Assembly: GCA_964521815.1 (NCBI GenBank)
Contig: CAZFSN010000027.1
Location: forward strand, 1-21,890
Length of the DNA stretch: 21,890 nt
DNA from: JAAEQD01 sp964521815
Lineage (GTDB): Bacteria; Zixibacteria; MSB-5A5; UBA10806; 4484-95
Direction: 5' to 3'
The position numbers and the translations under genes are program-made. Below, in pieces: positions 14,757-21,459 of the stretch. Every line of letters begins with the position of its first letter. Positions within the stretch are counted from its first letter, which is position 1. The notes beneath the pieces are model-generated. The model searched no databases, had not been told where the DNA came from, and worked only from the letters and a program-made list of their open reading frames with translations.

Positions 14757-15545
14757 TTACCGTTTCAAGTTATTGGCCACCTGAGTCATTTCCTCAGAGG
14801 TCTGAATGGCTTTGGAGTTTATTTCATAAGCTCGCTGGGCGGTGATCATGTTAACCATCTCTTCCACGATTTCGACATTGGACATCTCCAGATATCCCTG
14901 GTTTATTCTGCCGAAACCTTCCAATGTCGGTGTTCCCAGAATAGGATCCCCGGAAGCCGCGGAGATGGTGAAAATATTATGGCCGACCGCTTGCAGACCG
15001 GCGGGATTAATGAACTTGGCCAATTCGATTTGCCCGATTTCCTGAGGCGCGGCGTCGCCTGGAATTAGTACCGAAACCAACCCGTCGGCGCTAACATTAA
15101 TTTCCGTGGCGTCGGATGGAATCGTGATTCCCGGATCAAGAAAAAATCCATCAGAAGTGACAATTTGGCCGTCAGCGCTCATCTTAAACGAGCCGTCCCG
15201 CGTGTAGCCGGCCGTGCCGTCAGGAAGCAGCACTTGATAAAAGCCATTGCCCTCAATCGCCATATCGAGCGGATTTCCCGAAAGCTGCAGGCTGCCCTCC
15301 GAAAAATTCCTTTGAGTGGCCGCCGACCGGGTTCCATAACCGACTTCCAGACTGATAGGTACAGTCGATCCGGCGGCGGATTCAACGCCGGCCGATCTCA
15401 GCTTTTGATAAAGAATATCTTGAAATTCGATTTTCGATCGCTTAAAGCCGGAGGTATTGACGTTTGCCAGGTTGTTGGCGATAACATCGACATTCATTTG
15501 CTGGGCAGTCATACCCGAGGCCGCCGTTCTCATCGCTTTTATCAT
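14757..15545 (-). CDS. flgG: Flagellar distal rod protein FlgG
   Basis: At 262 residues it is nearly identical in length to E. coli FlgG (260). It starts MIKAMRTAASGMTAQQMNVDVIANNLANVNTSGFKRSKIEFQDILYQ, the classic rod-protein N-terminus. It continues with EGSLQLSGNPLDMAIEGNGFYQVLLPDGTAGYTRDGSF and ends YLEMSNVEIVEEMVNMITAQRAYEINSKAIQTSEEMTQVANNL. It forms the outer part of the rod that passes through the P and L rings and is exported by the type III apparatus. AAGGAG sits 6 bases before the ATG. It follows flgF by 13 bases. Confidence 0.97.
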   Translation of the reverse strand: MIKAMRTAASGMTAQQMNVDVIANNLANVNTSGFKRSKIEFQDILYQKLRSAGVESAAGSTVPISLEVGYGTRSAATQRNFSEGSLQLSGNPLDMAIEGNGFYQVLLPDGTAGYTRDGSFKMSADGQIVTSDGFFLDPGITIPSDATEINVSADGLVSVLIPGDAAPQEIGQIELAKFINPAGLQAVGHNIFTISAASGDPILGTPTLEGFGRINQGYLEMSNVEIVEEMVNMITAQRAYEINSKAIQTSEEMTQVANNLKR

Positions 15546-15558
15546 AATGTGCTCCTTT

Positions 15559-16293
15559 TTATCTTACCCGGCCAAGATCATTGACCGCTTTATCCAAAGT
15601 CTCATCCTGGGCATGAATAGCTTTCTGACCCGCCTCGTATGCCCTGAATGAAATAATCATATCAACCATGTTTTCTATAATATTTACATTTGAAGTTTCC
15701 ACATAGCCCTGGTGGACGCTGAAATCGGTCGCCGTGGTCGGCTGAACCGTCTCATCCGCCGGCATCAAAAAACCGCCATCGACTTTCTTAAGATTGTACG
15801 GCTTGTCGAAATCGACTACCCGCAACCGGGCTGTTTCGACGCCATCGACGAATATATTACCGTCGTTGCCGATTGAAACGTCATCTCCGTTGATTGTTAT
15901 TGGTCCGGCTTCCGACAGGATTGGATTTTTATCGCTGTCGACCAGCGTGCCTTCGGGAGTCAATGAAAATGATCCGGCCCGTGTATACCTTTCACCATCG
16001 GGTGTATTGACCACAAAGAAACCTTCGCCTTCCAAAGCTACATCGAGAGGCTGCTCTGTCTGTTGAAGCTGTCCCTGAGATAAATCAATATACACGTCAT
16101 CGACCATTGGGATTTCCCAATCGAGATCGGTCACCAGACCGGCCTGCTGTTGGGCTTGTTCAAGTTGATGTAAAAAGACGTTATCTTTTTTATATCCGAC
16201 AGTGTTGGCGTTGGCCATGTTATTGGCGAATATTTCCTGTTTCAAAACCCGGGGAAGCATCCCCGAACCGGATGTGAAAATTCCTTTAATCAT
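15559..16293 (-). CDS. flgF: Flagellar proximal rod protein FlgF
   Basis: The 244-residue rod protein starts MIKGIFTSGSGMLPRVLKQEIFANNMANANTVGYKKDNVFLHQL. It contains EQPLDVALEGEGFFVVNTPDGERYTRAGSFSLTPEG and ends YVETSNVNIIENMVDMIISFRAYEAGQKAIHAQDETLDKAVNDL. A longer frame opens at 16332, but that codon falls inside the sigma-54 promoter. The ATG at 16293 has GAGGAT close upstream and gives the standard rod-protein N-terminus, so it is chosen. FlgF and FlgG are close relatives; the call rests on order (flgF before flgG) and on the less FlgG-like C-terminus. It is the first gene of the axial operon. Confidence 0.92.
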   Translation of the reverse strand: MIKGIFTSGSGMLPRVLKQEIFANNMANANTVGYKKDNVFLHQLEQAQQQAGLVTDLDWEIPMVDDVYIDLSQGQLQQTEQPLDVALEGEGFFVVNTPDGERYTRAGSFSLTPEGTLVDSDKNPILSEAGPITINGDDVSIGNDGNIFVDGVETARLRVVDFDKPYNLKKVDGGFLMPADETVQPTTATDFSVHQGYVETSNVNIIENMVDMIISFRAYEAGQKAIHAQDETLDKAVNDLGRVR

Positions 16294-16327
16294 AATATCC
16301 TCATCACTTTTTCCCGCGAATTTAAAA

Positions 16328-16343
16328 AGCAAAGTCTGTGCCC
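16328..16343 (-). promoter_or_regulatory. Sigma-54 (-24/-12) promoter for the flgF operon
   Basis: The minus strand reads GGGCACAGACTTTGCT. The sigma-54 consensus is TGGCACG-N4-TTGCW, so all but two defined positions match. The invariant GG and GC are separated by exactly 10 bases. The start point should fall near 16318, about 25 bases before the flgF ATG at 16293. Sigma-54 drives rod and hook genes in Pseudomonas, Vibrio, Campylobacter and Helicobacter with an NtrC-type activator. No such activator is in this window. The site is the main reason to reject the upstream flgF start at 16332. Confidence 0.8.
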
Positions 16344-16349
16344 GAAGCA

Positions 16350-16363
16350 GGCATGCCAGGCCT
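16350..16363. promoter_or_regulatory. Two adjacent short palindromes just upstream of the flgF promoter
   Basis: GGCATGCC (16350-16357) and AGGCCT (16358-16363) are perfect palindromes lying side by side a few bases upstream of the -24 element. They could be an operator or activator half-site, or chance. Sigma-54 activators usually bind about 100 bases upstream, which does not fit well. The rest of the 238-base gap (16294-16531) is AT-rich, with no further motif I can name. Confidence 0.2.
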
Positions 16364-16531
16364 AGCTTAAAAGACTAACCGGCGCAATTGAATTAAACGT
16401 ATGGTTGTTAGTAAGTTAGAGGTATAATAATTTATTTCACGATTTATGAGACTGCAAAAATAACCAGTTTAATCTACTGCCATTATCAGAAAGCGGGAAA
16501 TATTTTCATAATTAACCGGGCCGTTTTTTCC

Positions 16532-17965
16532 TCAGCTATGAGACATGATTACTATCTTATCGTTACTGACACCGAATGTGCAATGACCTATCATCTTGTT
16601 AATTTCTCGTTTCAGCATACCTATTTGAATGATCGTACCCGGATAGGTCATATTCTTGACCTCGATTTTTGCTTTTTTGTTTTCGCTTATCTTGGCTATC
16701 AGTTCTTTTCTATGTTTATTAAGCTGTTCAATATGATTGGGGATCTCGACCTGTTGATCTTTCAGTTGTTTCATGGCGGCTTTCTGGGCCGCGCCCAGCT
16801 TGTTATCCAGTTCAAATCTGACTAATGTATACAGGGCTTTTTTTATTCTTTCATTATCGGAATCCAAACGATTTATCTCGGTTTCGATCTTATTGAGTTC
16901 ATCCATCAGTTCGGTATTAAACCCTGCCCGGACGATTGTCGGCGTTCCGAATTGTGAACCTATAATGGAGGCTTCAATCAGCTTGCCGGCGCTGACAATT
17001 CCTCCGACAATAACGGCTTTCTGGCCTTTAAGTATAACCGCGTTTTTGGCGACGATTTTAGAGTTCATGGCTTCCCCGCCCACATTGACATCATTGCCGG
17101 CGATTATCTCCTGGTTTTCGACATATTTAACGAAAACATCCTCGGTGGCTTTTATCAATCCCTTGCCTGATCCCACGAAGCCGCCTTTGGCTACTACTGA
17201 CCCTCCCGATATTATCTGGGCATCTTCAATATTCTTGCCGATTTCAATGTTACCGGCCGCTTTAACCTGAAAACCGGCTTTGACTTCGCCGGTTATTTGA
17301 AGGCTGCCGACAAAATCGATATTGCCTGTGGCGGTATCGACATCTGAATTAATTTTATAAACATTATCAATCGAGACGAGATTATTGGAAAATGTGATTG
17401 CCCCATCTTTGGCCGCGATCAATAAATCAGGATTTTCTTCGGAAACGACAGTATTGGCCCCTTTAGGCAACGCCTTATCTTTTCCCATCTTCCCCGGGAT
17501 TTCCTGGCCGGTTACTGTGACTCCGGGCGGGCCGACGGTAGCGGGAATTTTTTTGGCCAGCGGTTGTCCGGCAACAGCGTTGTTTATCAGGCTCAAGTTC
17601 TTATAATCGATATAGCCGTCATCGCCTACAACCGGGGCTTTATCACCGGCTAATTCAAACAGCATTTCGGACTCGGAATCAATTCCTTTGCCGGGAGCAT
17701 TGCCTCTGGCTATTTCGATATTCCTGTTGAAAACAGGCTCTGTTAACAACTTTTCAAGGACATCTTCCTTTATGCCATAAACTATACCGGCATTTTTAAG
17801 GAAATCTGACAACTCTTGAGTACTGACATCCCAAATACGTTCTTGATCAATTTGCTCAATATACAGATGAGCAATCATCAGGTCCGCGGACATTAATGCT
17901 TTGAATTTAAAGCCGTTATTTTCGACTTCTACAACCGGAGGTTTTTTAACTGCGGTTTGCTCCAT
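16532..17965 (-). CDS. FapA/DUF342-family polymer-forming protein
   Basis: The 477-residue protein matches the FapA (DUF342) family. A variable N-terminal domain is followed by the signature AGQPLAKKIPATVGPPGVTVTG-QEIPGK. A right-handed beta-helix made of short Gly-turn repeats comes next (GSLQITGEVKAGFQVKAAGNIEIGKNIEDAQIISGGSVVAKGGFVG and onwards, to about 345). A coiled coil covers about 355-430 (MDELNKIETEINRLDSDNERI), and a small C-terminal domain ends the protein. The family was named flagellar assembly protein A from work in Vibrio, where it links flagellation to sugar uptake. It follows a receiver gene by 4 bases with an AAGAG ribosome binding site, and it lies just before the flgF operon, consistent with flagellar control. 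The family is clear; its mechanism here is unknown. Confidence 0.9.
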   Translation of the reverse strand: MEQTAVKKPPVVEVENNGFKFKALMSADLMIAHLYIEQIDQERIWDVSTQELSDFLKNAGIVYGIKEDVLEKLLTEPVFNRNIEIARGNAPGKGIDSESEMLFELAGDKAPVVGDDGYIDYKNLSLINNAVAGQPLAKKIPATVGPPGVTVTGQEIPGKMGKDKALPKGANTVVSEENPDLLIAAKDGAITFSNNLVSIDNVYKINSDVDTATGNIDFVGSLQITGEVKAGFQVKAAGNIEIGKNIEDAQIISGGSVVAKGGFVGSGKGLIKATEDVFVKYVENQEIIAGNDVNVGGEAMNSKIVAKNAVILKGQKAVIVGGIVSAGKLIEASIIGSQFGTPTIVRAGFNTELMDELNKIETEINRLDSDNERIKKALYTLVRFELDNKLGAAQKAAMKQLKDQQVEIPNHIEQLNKHRKELIAKISENKKAKIEVKNMTYPGTIIQIGMLKREINKMIGHCTFGVSNDKIVIMSHS

Positions 17966-17969
17966 AAAA

Positions 17970-18386
17970 CTACTCTTGATCGCCCAGGTTAATTAATTCT
18001 TTCCTGTTAGAGGCCAATTGCCTCCAATAGGCCCTTTCAATAATTAAAGATATCTCATGGCTCTTGAAAGGTTTGGTGATATATTCGTCGGCGCCCAACA
18101 TCAATGCTTCTTTGACTGTATAGGCATCGCCATAAGCCGTCATCATGATCACCGCTGTTTTCGGCCATCGGCTTTTTATCTCTTTTAGAAGCTCAAAACC
18201 GCCGATTTCAGGCATTTTAACATCGGACAATACAATATCAAAATCATCATTTTCCAGTTGCCCGATGGCTTCTTTATAAGAACTGCTTAAAGCGATTTTA
18301 TATCCTTCCTGCTCCAGAATTTTCAGTAAAAGATTTCGCATAACCGCTTCATCATCCACGACTAAAATTTTTACGTTCTCTTTCAT
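17970..18386 (-). CDS. Single-domain response regulator (receiver)
   Basis: This 138-residue protein is one CheY-type receiver with a short helical tail. It has the acidic pair D11-D12 (LVVDDEAVMRN), phospho-acceptor D55 (IVLSDVKMPEIGGFELL), switch Thr83 (MMTAYGD) and Lys105 (EYITKPFKSHE). The sequence style is closest to receivers of NtrC-type regulators, but no AAA+ or DNA-binding domain follows; the tail ends ASNRKELINLGDQE. It should act by protein contact. It is co-transcribed with the FapA-like gene (4-base gap), which suggests a phospho-dependent link between the signalling genes on the right and flagellar assembly. A GGAG ribosome binding site lies 8 bases ahead of the ATG. Confidence 0.93.
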   Translation of the reverse strand: MKENVKILVVDDEAVMRNLLLKILEQEGYKIALSSSYKEAIGQLENDDFDIVLSDVKMPEIGGFELLKEIKSRWPKTAVIMMTAYGDAYTVKEALMLGADEYITKPFKSHEISLIIERAYWRQLASNRKELINLGDQE

Positions 18387-18637
18387 TTTACGACTCCATT
18401 TTTTAGGGGGCTTTTTAAATCTATCCGGAATTCAGAGTCATCGTTCAAAATCTAGGGATAGACTTATCAAACTTCTTACATTAATTATCGTTAGCATTTG
18501 CAGATTATTTAGAAATAATTAATTATCATTATTAATATTGGAAATAGCGAACACATACCCTTATTGGGCACTTCCAAATCAAATAGATTCAATCGGCAAT
18601 TTGGTTTAAAATTCAGAAAACTAAAAACCAACATGGA
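18387..18637. other. AT-rich intergenic region with inverted repeats
   Basis: This 251-base gap is the longest in the window and separates the sensor operon from the receiver-fapA pair. It is clearly AT-rich in the middle. It holds a perfect 12-base palindrome ATAATTAATTAT (18515-18526) next to and overlapping an inverted repeat ATTATTT-AG-AAATAAT (18504-18519). Near the sensor operon end, TTGGTTT and AAACCAA (18601-18631 region) can form a 7-pair stem, but no U-run follows. It probably contains the end of one transcript and the promoter of the next. No confident promoter motif could be read. Confidence 0.4.
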
Positions 18638-19021
18638 TTACTTAGTGCTATTAGCAGCATGCGCTGAAAAGCATCGACTTAATTTTAACTTTAGGTCATC
18701 AATTGTAAAAGGCTTTTTAATAAACTCGGCAATACCATATTCTTTGAAGTCAATTTCGGCTTTATTAATATCGACCCCGGCGGTGAGTATAACAGGAATT
18801 TTTTTATCTTCGGCTCTCATAACTTCAAGTATTTCCAGACCGCTTTTTTCGGGCATGATAAGATCGATAATGATCAGATCGAATTTCTTGCTTTTAATCA
18901 AATCCAGGCTTTTGATGCCGCTGGTTTCCTTGAAAACCCGCCAACCCAGGGACCCTAACATTTCGCCGAAGACATCCAAAATGTCCGGTTCATCGTCAAT
19001 GACCAAGACCGACCGCTTCAT
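18638..19021 (-). CDS. Single-domain response regulator (receiver)
   Basis: A 127-residue receiver with all core residues: D9-D10 (VLVIDDEPDIL), phospho-acceptor D53 (LIIIDLIMPEKSGLEIL), Thr80 (VILTAGVD) and Lys103 (FIKKPFTIDDLKLKL). The tail ends HAANSTK without an output domain. A strong GGGGGAAG ribosome binding site precedes the ATG, which lies 19 bases after the chemoreceptor-tip-like gene. It is the last gene of the sensor operon. As a stand-alone receiver it may act as a phosphate sink or bind a target, for example the flagellar motor or the FapA-like protein, but nothing in the sequence shows which. Confidence 0.92.
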   Translation of the reverse strand: MKRSVLVIDDEPDILDVFGEMLGSLGWRVFKETSGIKSLDLIKSKKFDLIIIDLIMPEKSGLEILEVMRAEDKKIPVILTAGVDINKAEIDFKEYGIAEFIKKPFTIDDLKLKLSRCFSAHAANSTK

Positions 19022-19040
19022 ACTACTTCCCCCGATTTAT

Positions 19041-19403
19041 CTATATTGAATTCTGCTTTACCTGATTTAACATTTCCATGATTTTCTGGCTGTCCACCAG
19101 GATAGTACTCAGCGAACTTTCAATATCTTTCATCATCTCAGGATCGACTTTCAGATCGCGCCCTTCGGTAAAAATATCGCCTTTCGGTCGATCTGTTTTA
19201 GCCGCCCGAAGGACATGTCCCATATTTTTTACCGCCAGTGTAGCCTGATTTACCAATTGACTCAACTTGCTGTTGACATCAACGGAAATCTTTTTACTGT
19301 ATGACATCTTGGCCGCCGCCACGGCGATATTCAAAGCCAGTATCTGGATTTTTTCCGATACGGATTCGATAACATCAACCAGGTTTTCGCGTCTTTGATT
19401 CAT
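19041..19403 (-). CDS. Small helical protein resembling a chemoreceptor signalling tip
   Basis: The 120-residue protein is almost entirely helical and has no membrane segment. Residues 17-33 (SEKIQILALNIAVAAAKMS) resemble the tip of methyl-accepting chemotaxis proteins (typically TNLLALNAAIEAARAGE). The next helix (VDVNSKLSQLVNQATLAVKNM) resembles the returning VADEVRKLAE-x-S helix. The Glu that normally follows ALNAAI is replaced by Ala. The C-terminal part (DIESSLSTILVDSQKIMEMLNQVKQ) looks like another coiled-coil helix. It begins 2 bases after the preceding receiver gene, so both are translated together. It could bind CheW or CheA, or join a chemoreceptor bundle, but the match is short. 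An unrelated coiled coil is the alternative. Confidence 0.6.
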   Translation of the reverse strand: MNQRRENLVDVIESVSEKIQILALNIAVAAAKMSYSKKISVDVNSKLSQLVNQATLAVKNMGHVLRAAKTDRPKGDIFTEGRDLKVDPEMMKDIESSLSTILVDSQKIMEMLNQVKQNSI

Positions 19404-19405
19404 GG

Positions 19406-19762
19406 CTAAACCGTCAAAAGTTCCTGGACTTTTTCTTTTAATTCGGTCAAATTGTGAGATTTAACGAGATATGCGTCGGCCAGCCAGGATGTGAAATCGT
19501 TTTTATAGGTCGAATAGGCGGAATTCAGGATAATCGGCAGGCCTTTGTTTTTCTCTCTTAAGACATCCAATACCTCGAGACCGTCCATATCTTCCATCTT
19601 GATATCCAGAATGACCAGATCGATTCGGTCTCTTTCATCCACCTTGGCCAAAGCCTCGCTGCCGTTGCCTGCCAAAATCACTTCGAAACCGACCTCGGAA
19701 AATTCTTTTTGATATAATTTGCGAATGGCCGGTTCGTCATCTACTATTAAAATGGTGCTCAT
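19406..19762 (-). CDS. Single-domain response regulator (receiver)
   Basis: A minimal 118-residue receiver. It has D8-D9 (ILIVDDEPAIRK), phospho-acceptor D53 (LVILDIKMEDMDGLEVL), Ser81 in the Thr/Ser switch position (IILNSAYS) and Lys101 (YLVKSHNL). The Lys is followed by Ser, not the usual Pro, which may change the beta5-alpha5 loop. Its ATG overlaps the stop codon of the sensor gene by one base (TAATG) with GGAGGAG upstream, so the two are tightly coupled and this is the natural partner of that sensor. It has no output domain. Confidence 0.92.
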   Translation of the reverse strand: MSTILIVDDEPAIRKLYQKEFSEVGFEVILAGNGSEALAKVDERDRIDLVILDIKMEDMDGLEVLDVLREKNKGLPIILNSAYSTYKNDFTSWLADAYLVKSHNLTELKEKVQELLTV

Positions 19763-21459
19763 TACTCCTCCCTGTAAACAGGTAGTTCAAAGTAGAATCT
19801 CTTGATATTCTGCTCCGTCGCCTCAATTCCAATATTGCCTTTATAGTACCTTAGAATTTCCAGCGTCGTAGATAACTGCCTTAATACTTCGTTATTGCCC
19901 CCTGATTGAAAACTTTTGTACAATCTTTTAGCAAACTGCTCGTCCTGATCCGATGATTCGAAATAGATATAAACCCTGTCGCCTTTTCTTTCGATTGTCA
20001 GTGCAAATGACCCTTCCCCTCTGAATACGGAGTTGATCTGCTTCATGGCTATCAACAAAGCCTGACGGAAAAGGTCCGGGTCTATTTTTATTTTTACATT
20101 CTGATTGGAATTGACTTCGAATTTGACAAAATTCGTCCCCGGCATTCTGGCTAAAACCGCCGATTTTACCAAATCACCCAGATCGCATATGATATCGGCT
20201 TTGCTTTCATAATTGATCAGACTGGTGAATTTCTCGAGCGAATCGCTGATTCTCTGCACCTGTTCGAAGATCAAATTCAGATATTCAAAATTTTCATTTT
20301 CCTGCGTCATTTTCTTAAGCATCGATTTCGTGAAACCGCCAATGACGGTCAAAGGATTACGGATTTCGTGCGCGACCTCATTGGCCATCTCCGTCAACAC
20401 CGATAACCTTTCGGCTTTTAAGACAAACTCACGGCCGTTGATAATTGTCTCATTGGCTTTTTTTAGCGCCAGTATTTTCTTTTCCAGATGTTCGTACAGT
20501 CTGAAATTTTCGATTGAATCACTGGCATACCTGGCGAAAATTTCTAATAAATGGATATCGTTTTGAGTGATCGATTTTCTCGTAATGAAATTATCGGCGA
20601 TTAAAACTCCCTGCAGATTTTCATTACCTACCAGCGGTACCACCGCGAAAGGTCCGGGGCCGATCATGCTATGAAGATCGGAATATCCGTCCGAAACGAC
20701 GGTTATTTCATCGATAATCATCGATTTTTTCTCGATAGCCGCGCGGGCGAAAATATTGTTATTATTATCCAGAGGAATTACGATATTTTTTAAGAAACCG
20801 TTTAAGGGCGGATTGGTCATTTCGTGATTTTCCAGAGCGTCGTTAAACATTTTTTCCAATGTCAACTCGCCCCGGGAAAGCCTCTGCCAGATAATATTTG
20901 CTTCCTCCGCTGATGAAGGGCCGTTGGCCAGAGCGCCCCGCAAACAATTTCTTTCCTCGGATTTGAGCAAAATAAAAGCTCTGTTGAAACCCAGACCTGA
21001 CCCGGCGGTCACTCCAATAAGCACTATTTTTAGAATGCTCTCCAAATTTTCCGCCCGACTAAACGCGCGCACTGCCTGAGTAATTAACGATAAGATCAAT
21101 ATTTCTGATTTATCGTTTTTTGATTGCGAACAGAACTCATCGGTATCGAATATGATACCCAAACTTTTTTCGGAATCCGGAAGAACACCGACATAAAGTG
21201 TTTGTTCGCTGTTGACCTCATCAGTTGGCTGAATTAGGTCTGACAGTTTATAAAACGTCCCCGGCGCTATAGGCGGATCAGCGGTATTTGAAATATGAGG
21301 CCTGAACTCTCCGCGACCGAGGATATCATCATCAACCGCACCCCCTCGATCGATGATTTGCCCATTCCTGTCGGCGATAAAATAACCTATTATGTTCGCC
21401 CGGGGATAGGAGGCGTTATTCCAGGAGATTAACTCATTCTCGGCGTCGGTACTCAGCAC
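19762..21459 (-). CDS. GAF-HisKA sensor protein with degenerate ATPase domain
   Basis: The 565-residue protein has an unassigned N-terminal domain (1-110) and a GAF domain at about 120-320, ending in IFARYASDSIENFRLYEHLE. A coiled coil leads to a HisKA helix with phospho-acceptor His364 (EVAHEIRNPLTVIGG). The C-terminal region has the length of a HATPase domain, but the usual motifs are not visible. The N-box Asn is Gln474 (RQALLIAMKQIN), the DxGxG loop reads FESSDQDEQF, and the GxGLGL loop reads SGGNNEVLRQLS. It may not bind ATP and may depend on another kinase. The start is GTG at 21459; an in-frame TGA lies two codons upstream, and the codon overlaps the end of the previous gene. Confidence 0.88.
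   Translation of the reverse strand: MLSTDAENELISWNNASYPRANIIGYFIADRNGQIIDRGGAVDDDILGRGEFRPHISNTADPPIAPGTFYKLSDLIQPTDEVNSEQTLYVGVLPDSEKSLGIIFDTDEFCSQSKNDKSEILILSLITQAVRAFSRAENLESILKIVLIGVTAGSGLGFNRAFILLKSEERNCLRGALANGPSSAEEANIIWQRLSRGELTLEKMFNDALENHEMTNPPLNGFLKNIVIPLDNNNNIFARAAIEKKSMIIDEITVVSDGYSDLHSMIGPGPFAVVPLVGNENLQGVLIADNFITRKSITQNDIHLLEIFARYASDSIENFRLYEHLEKKILALKKANETIINGREFVLKAERLSVLTEMANEVAHEIRNPLTVIGGFTKSMLKKMTQENENFEYLNLIFEQVQRISDSLEKFTSLINYESKADIICDLGDLVKSAVLARMPGTNFVKFEVNSNQNVKIKIDPDLFRQALLIAMKQINSVFRGEGSFALTIERKGDRVYIYFESSDQDEQFAKRLYKSFQSGGNNEVLRQLSTTLEILRYYKGNIGIEATEQNIKRFYFELPVYREE

Noticed and set aside
16294..16332. N-terminal extension of flgF starting at 16332
   Set aside because: It overlaps the sigma-54 promoter, lacks a ribosome binding site and would add 13 residues before the conserved rod-protein start.
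16501..16531. GC-rich stretch after the FapA-like gene as a terminator
   Set aside because: AACGGCCCGGTT does not pair with itself into a stable stem and no U-run follows.
18541..18600. A GG-N10-GC pattern (GGGTATGTGTTCGC on the minus strand) as a second sigma-54 promoter
   Set aside because: Only the spacing fits; the CAC and TT positions do not match.
18601..18631. TTGGTTT/AAACCAA stem as a Rho-independent terminator
   Set aside because: The stem is AT-rich with a long loop and no U-run follows it.
264..20566. Plus-strand reading frames of 60-165 codons across the window
   Set aside because: They lie opposite well-supported genes, lack recognisable domains and follow from the codon bias of the minus strand.
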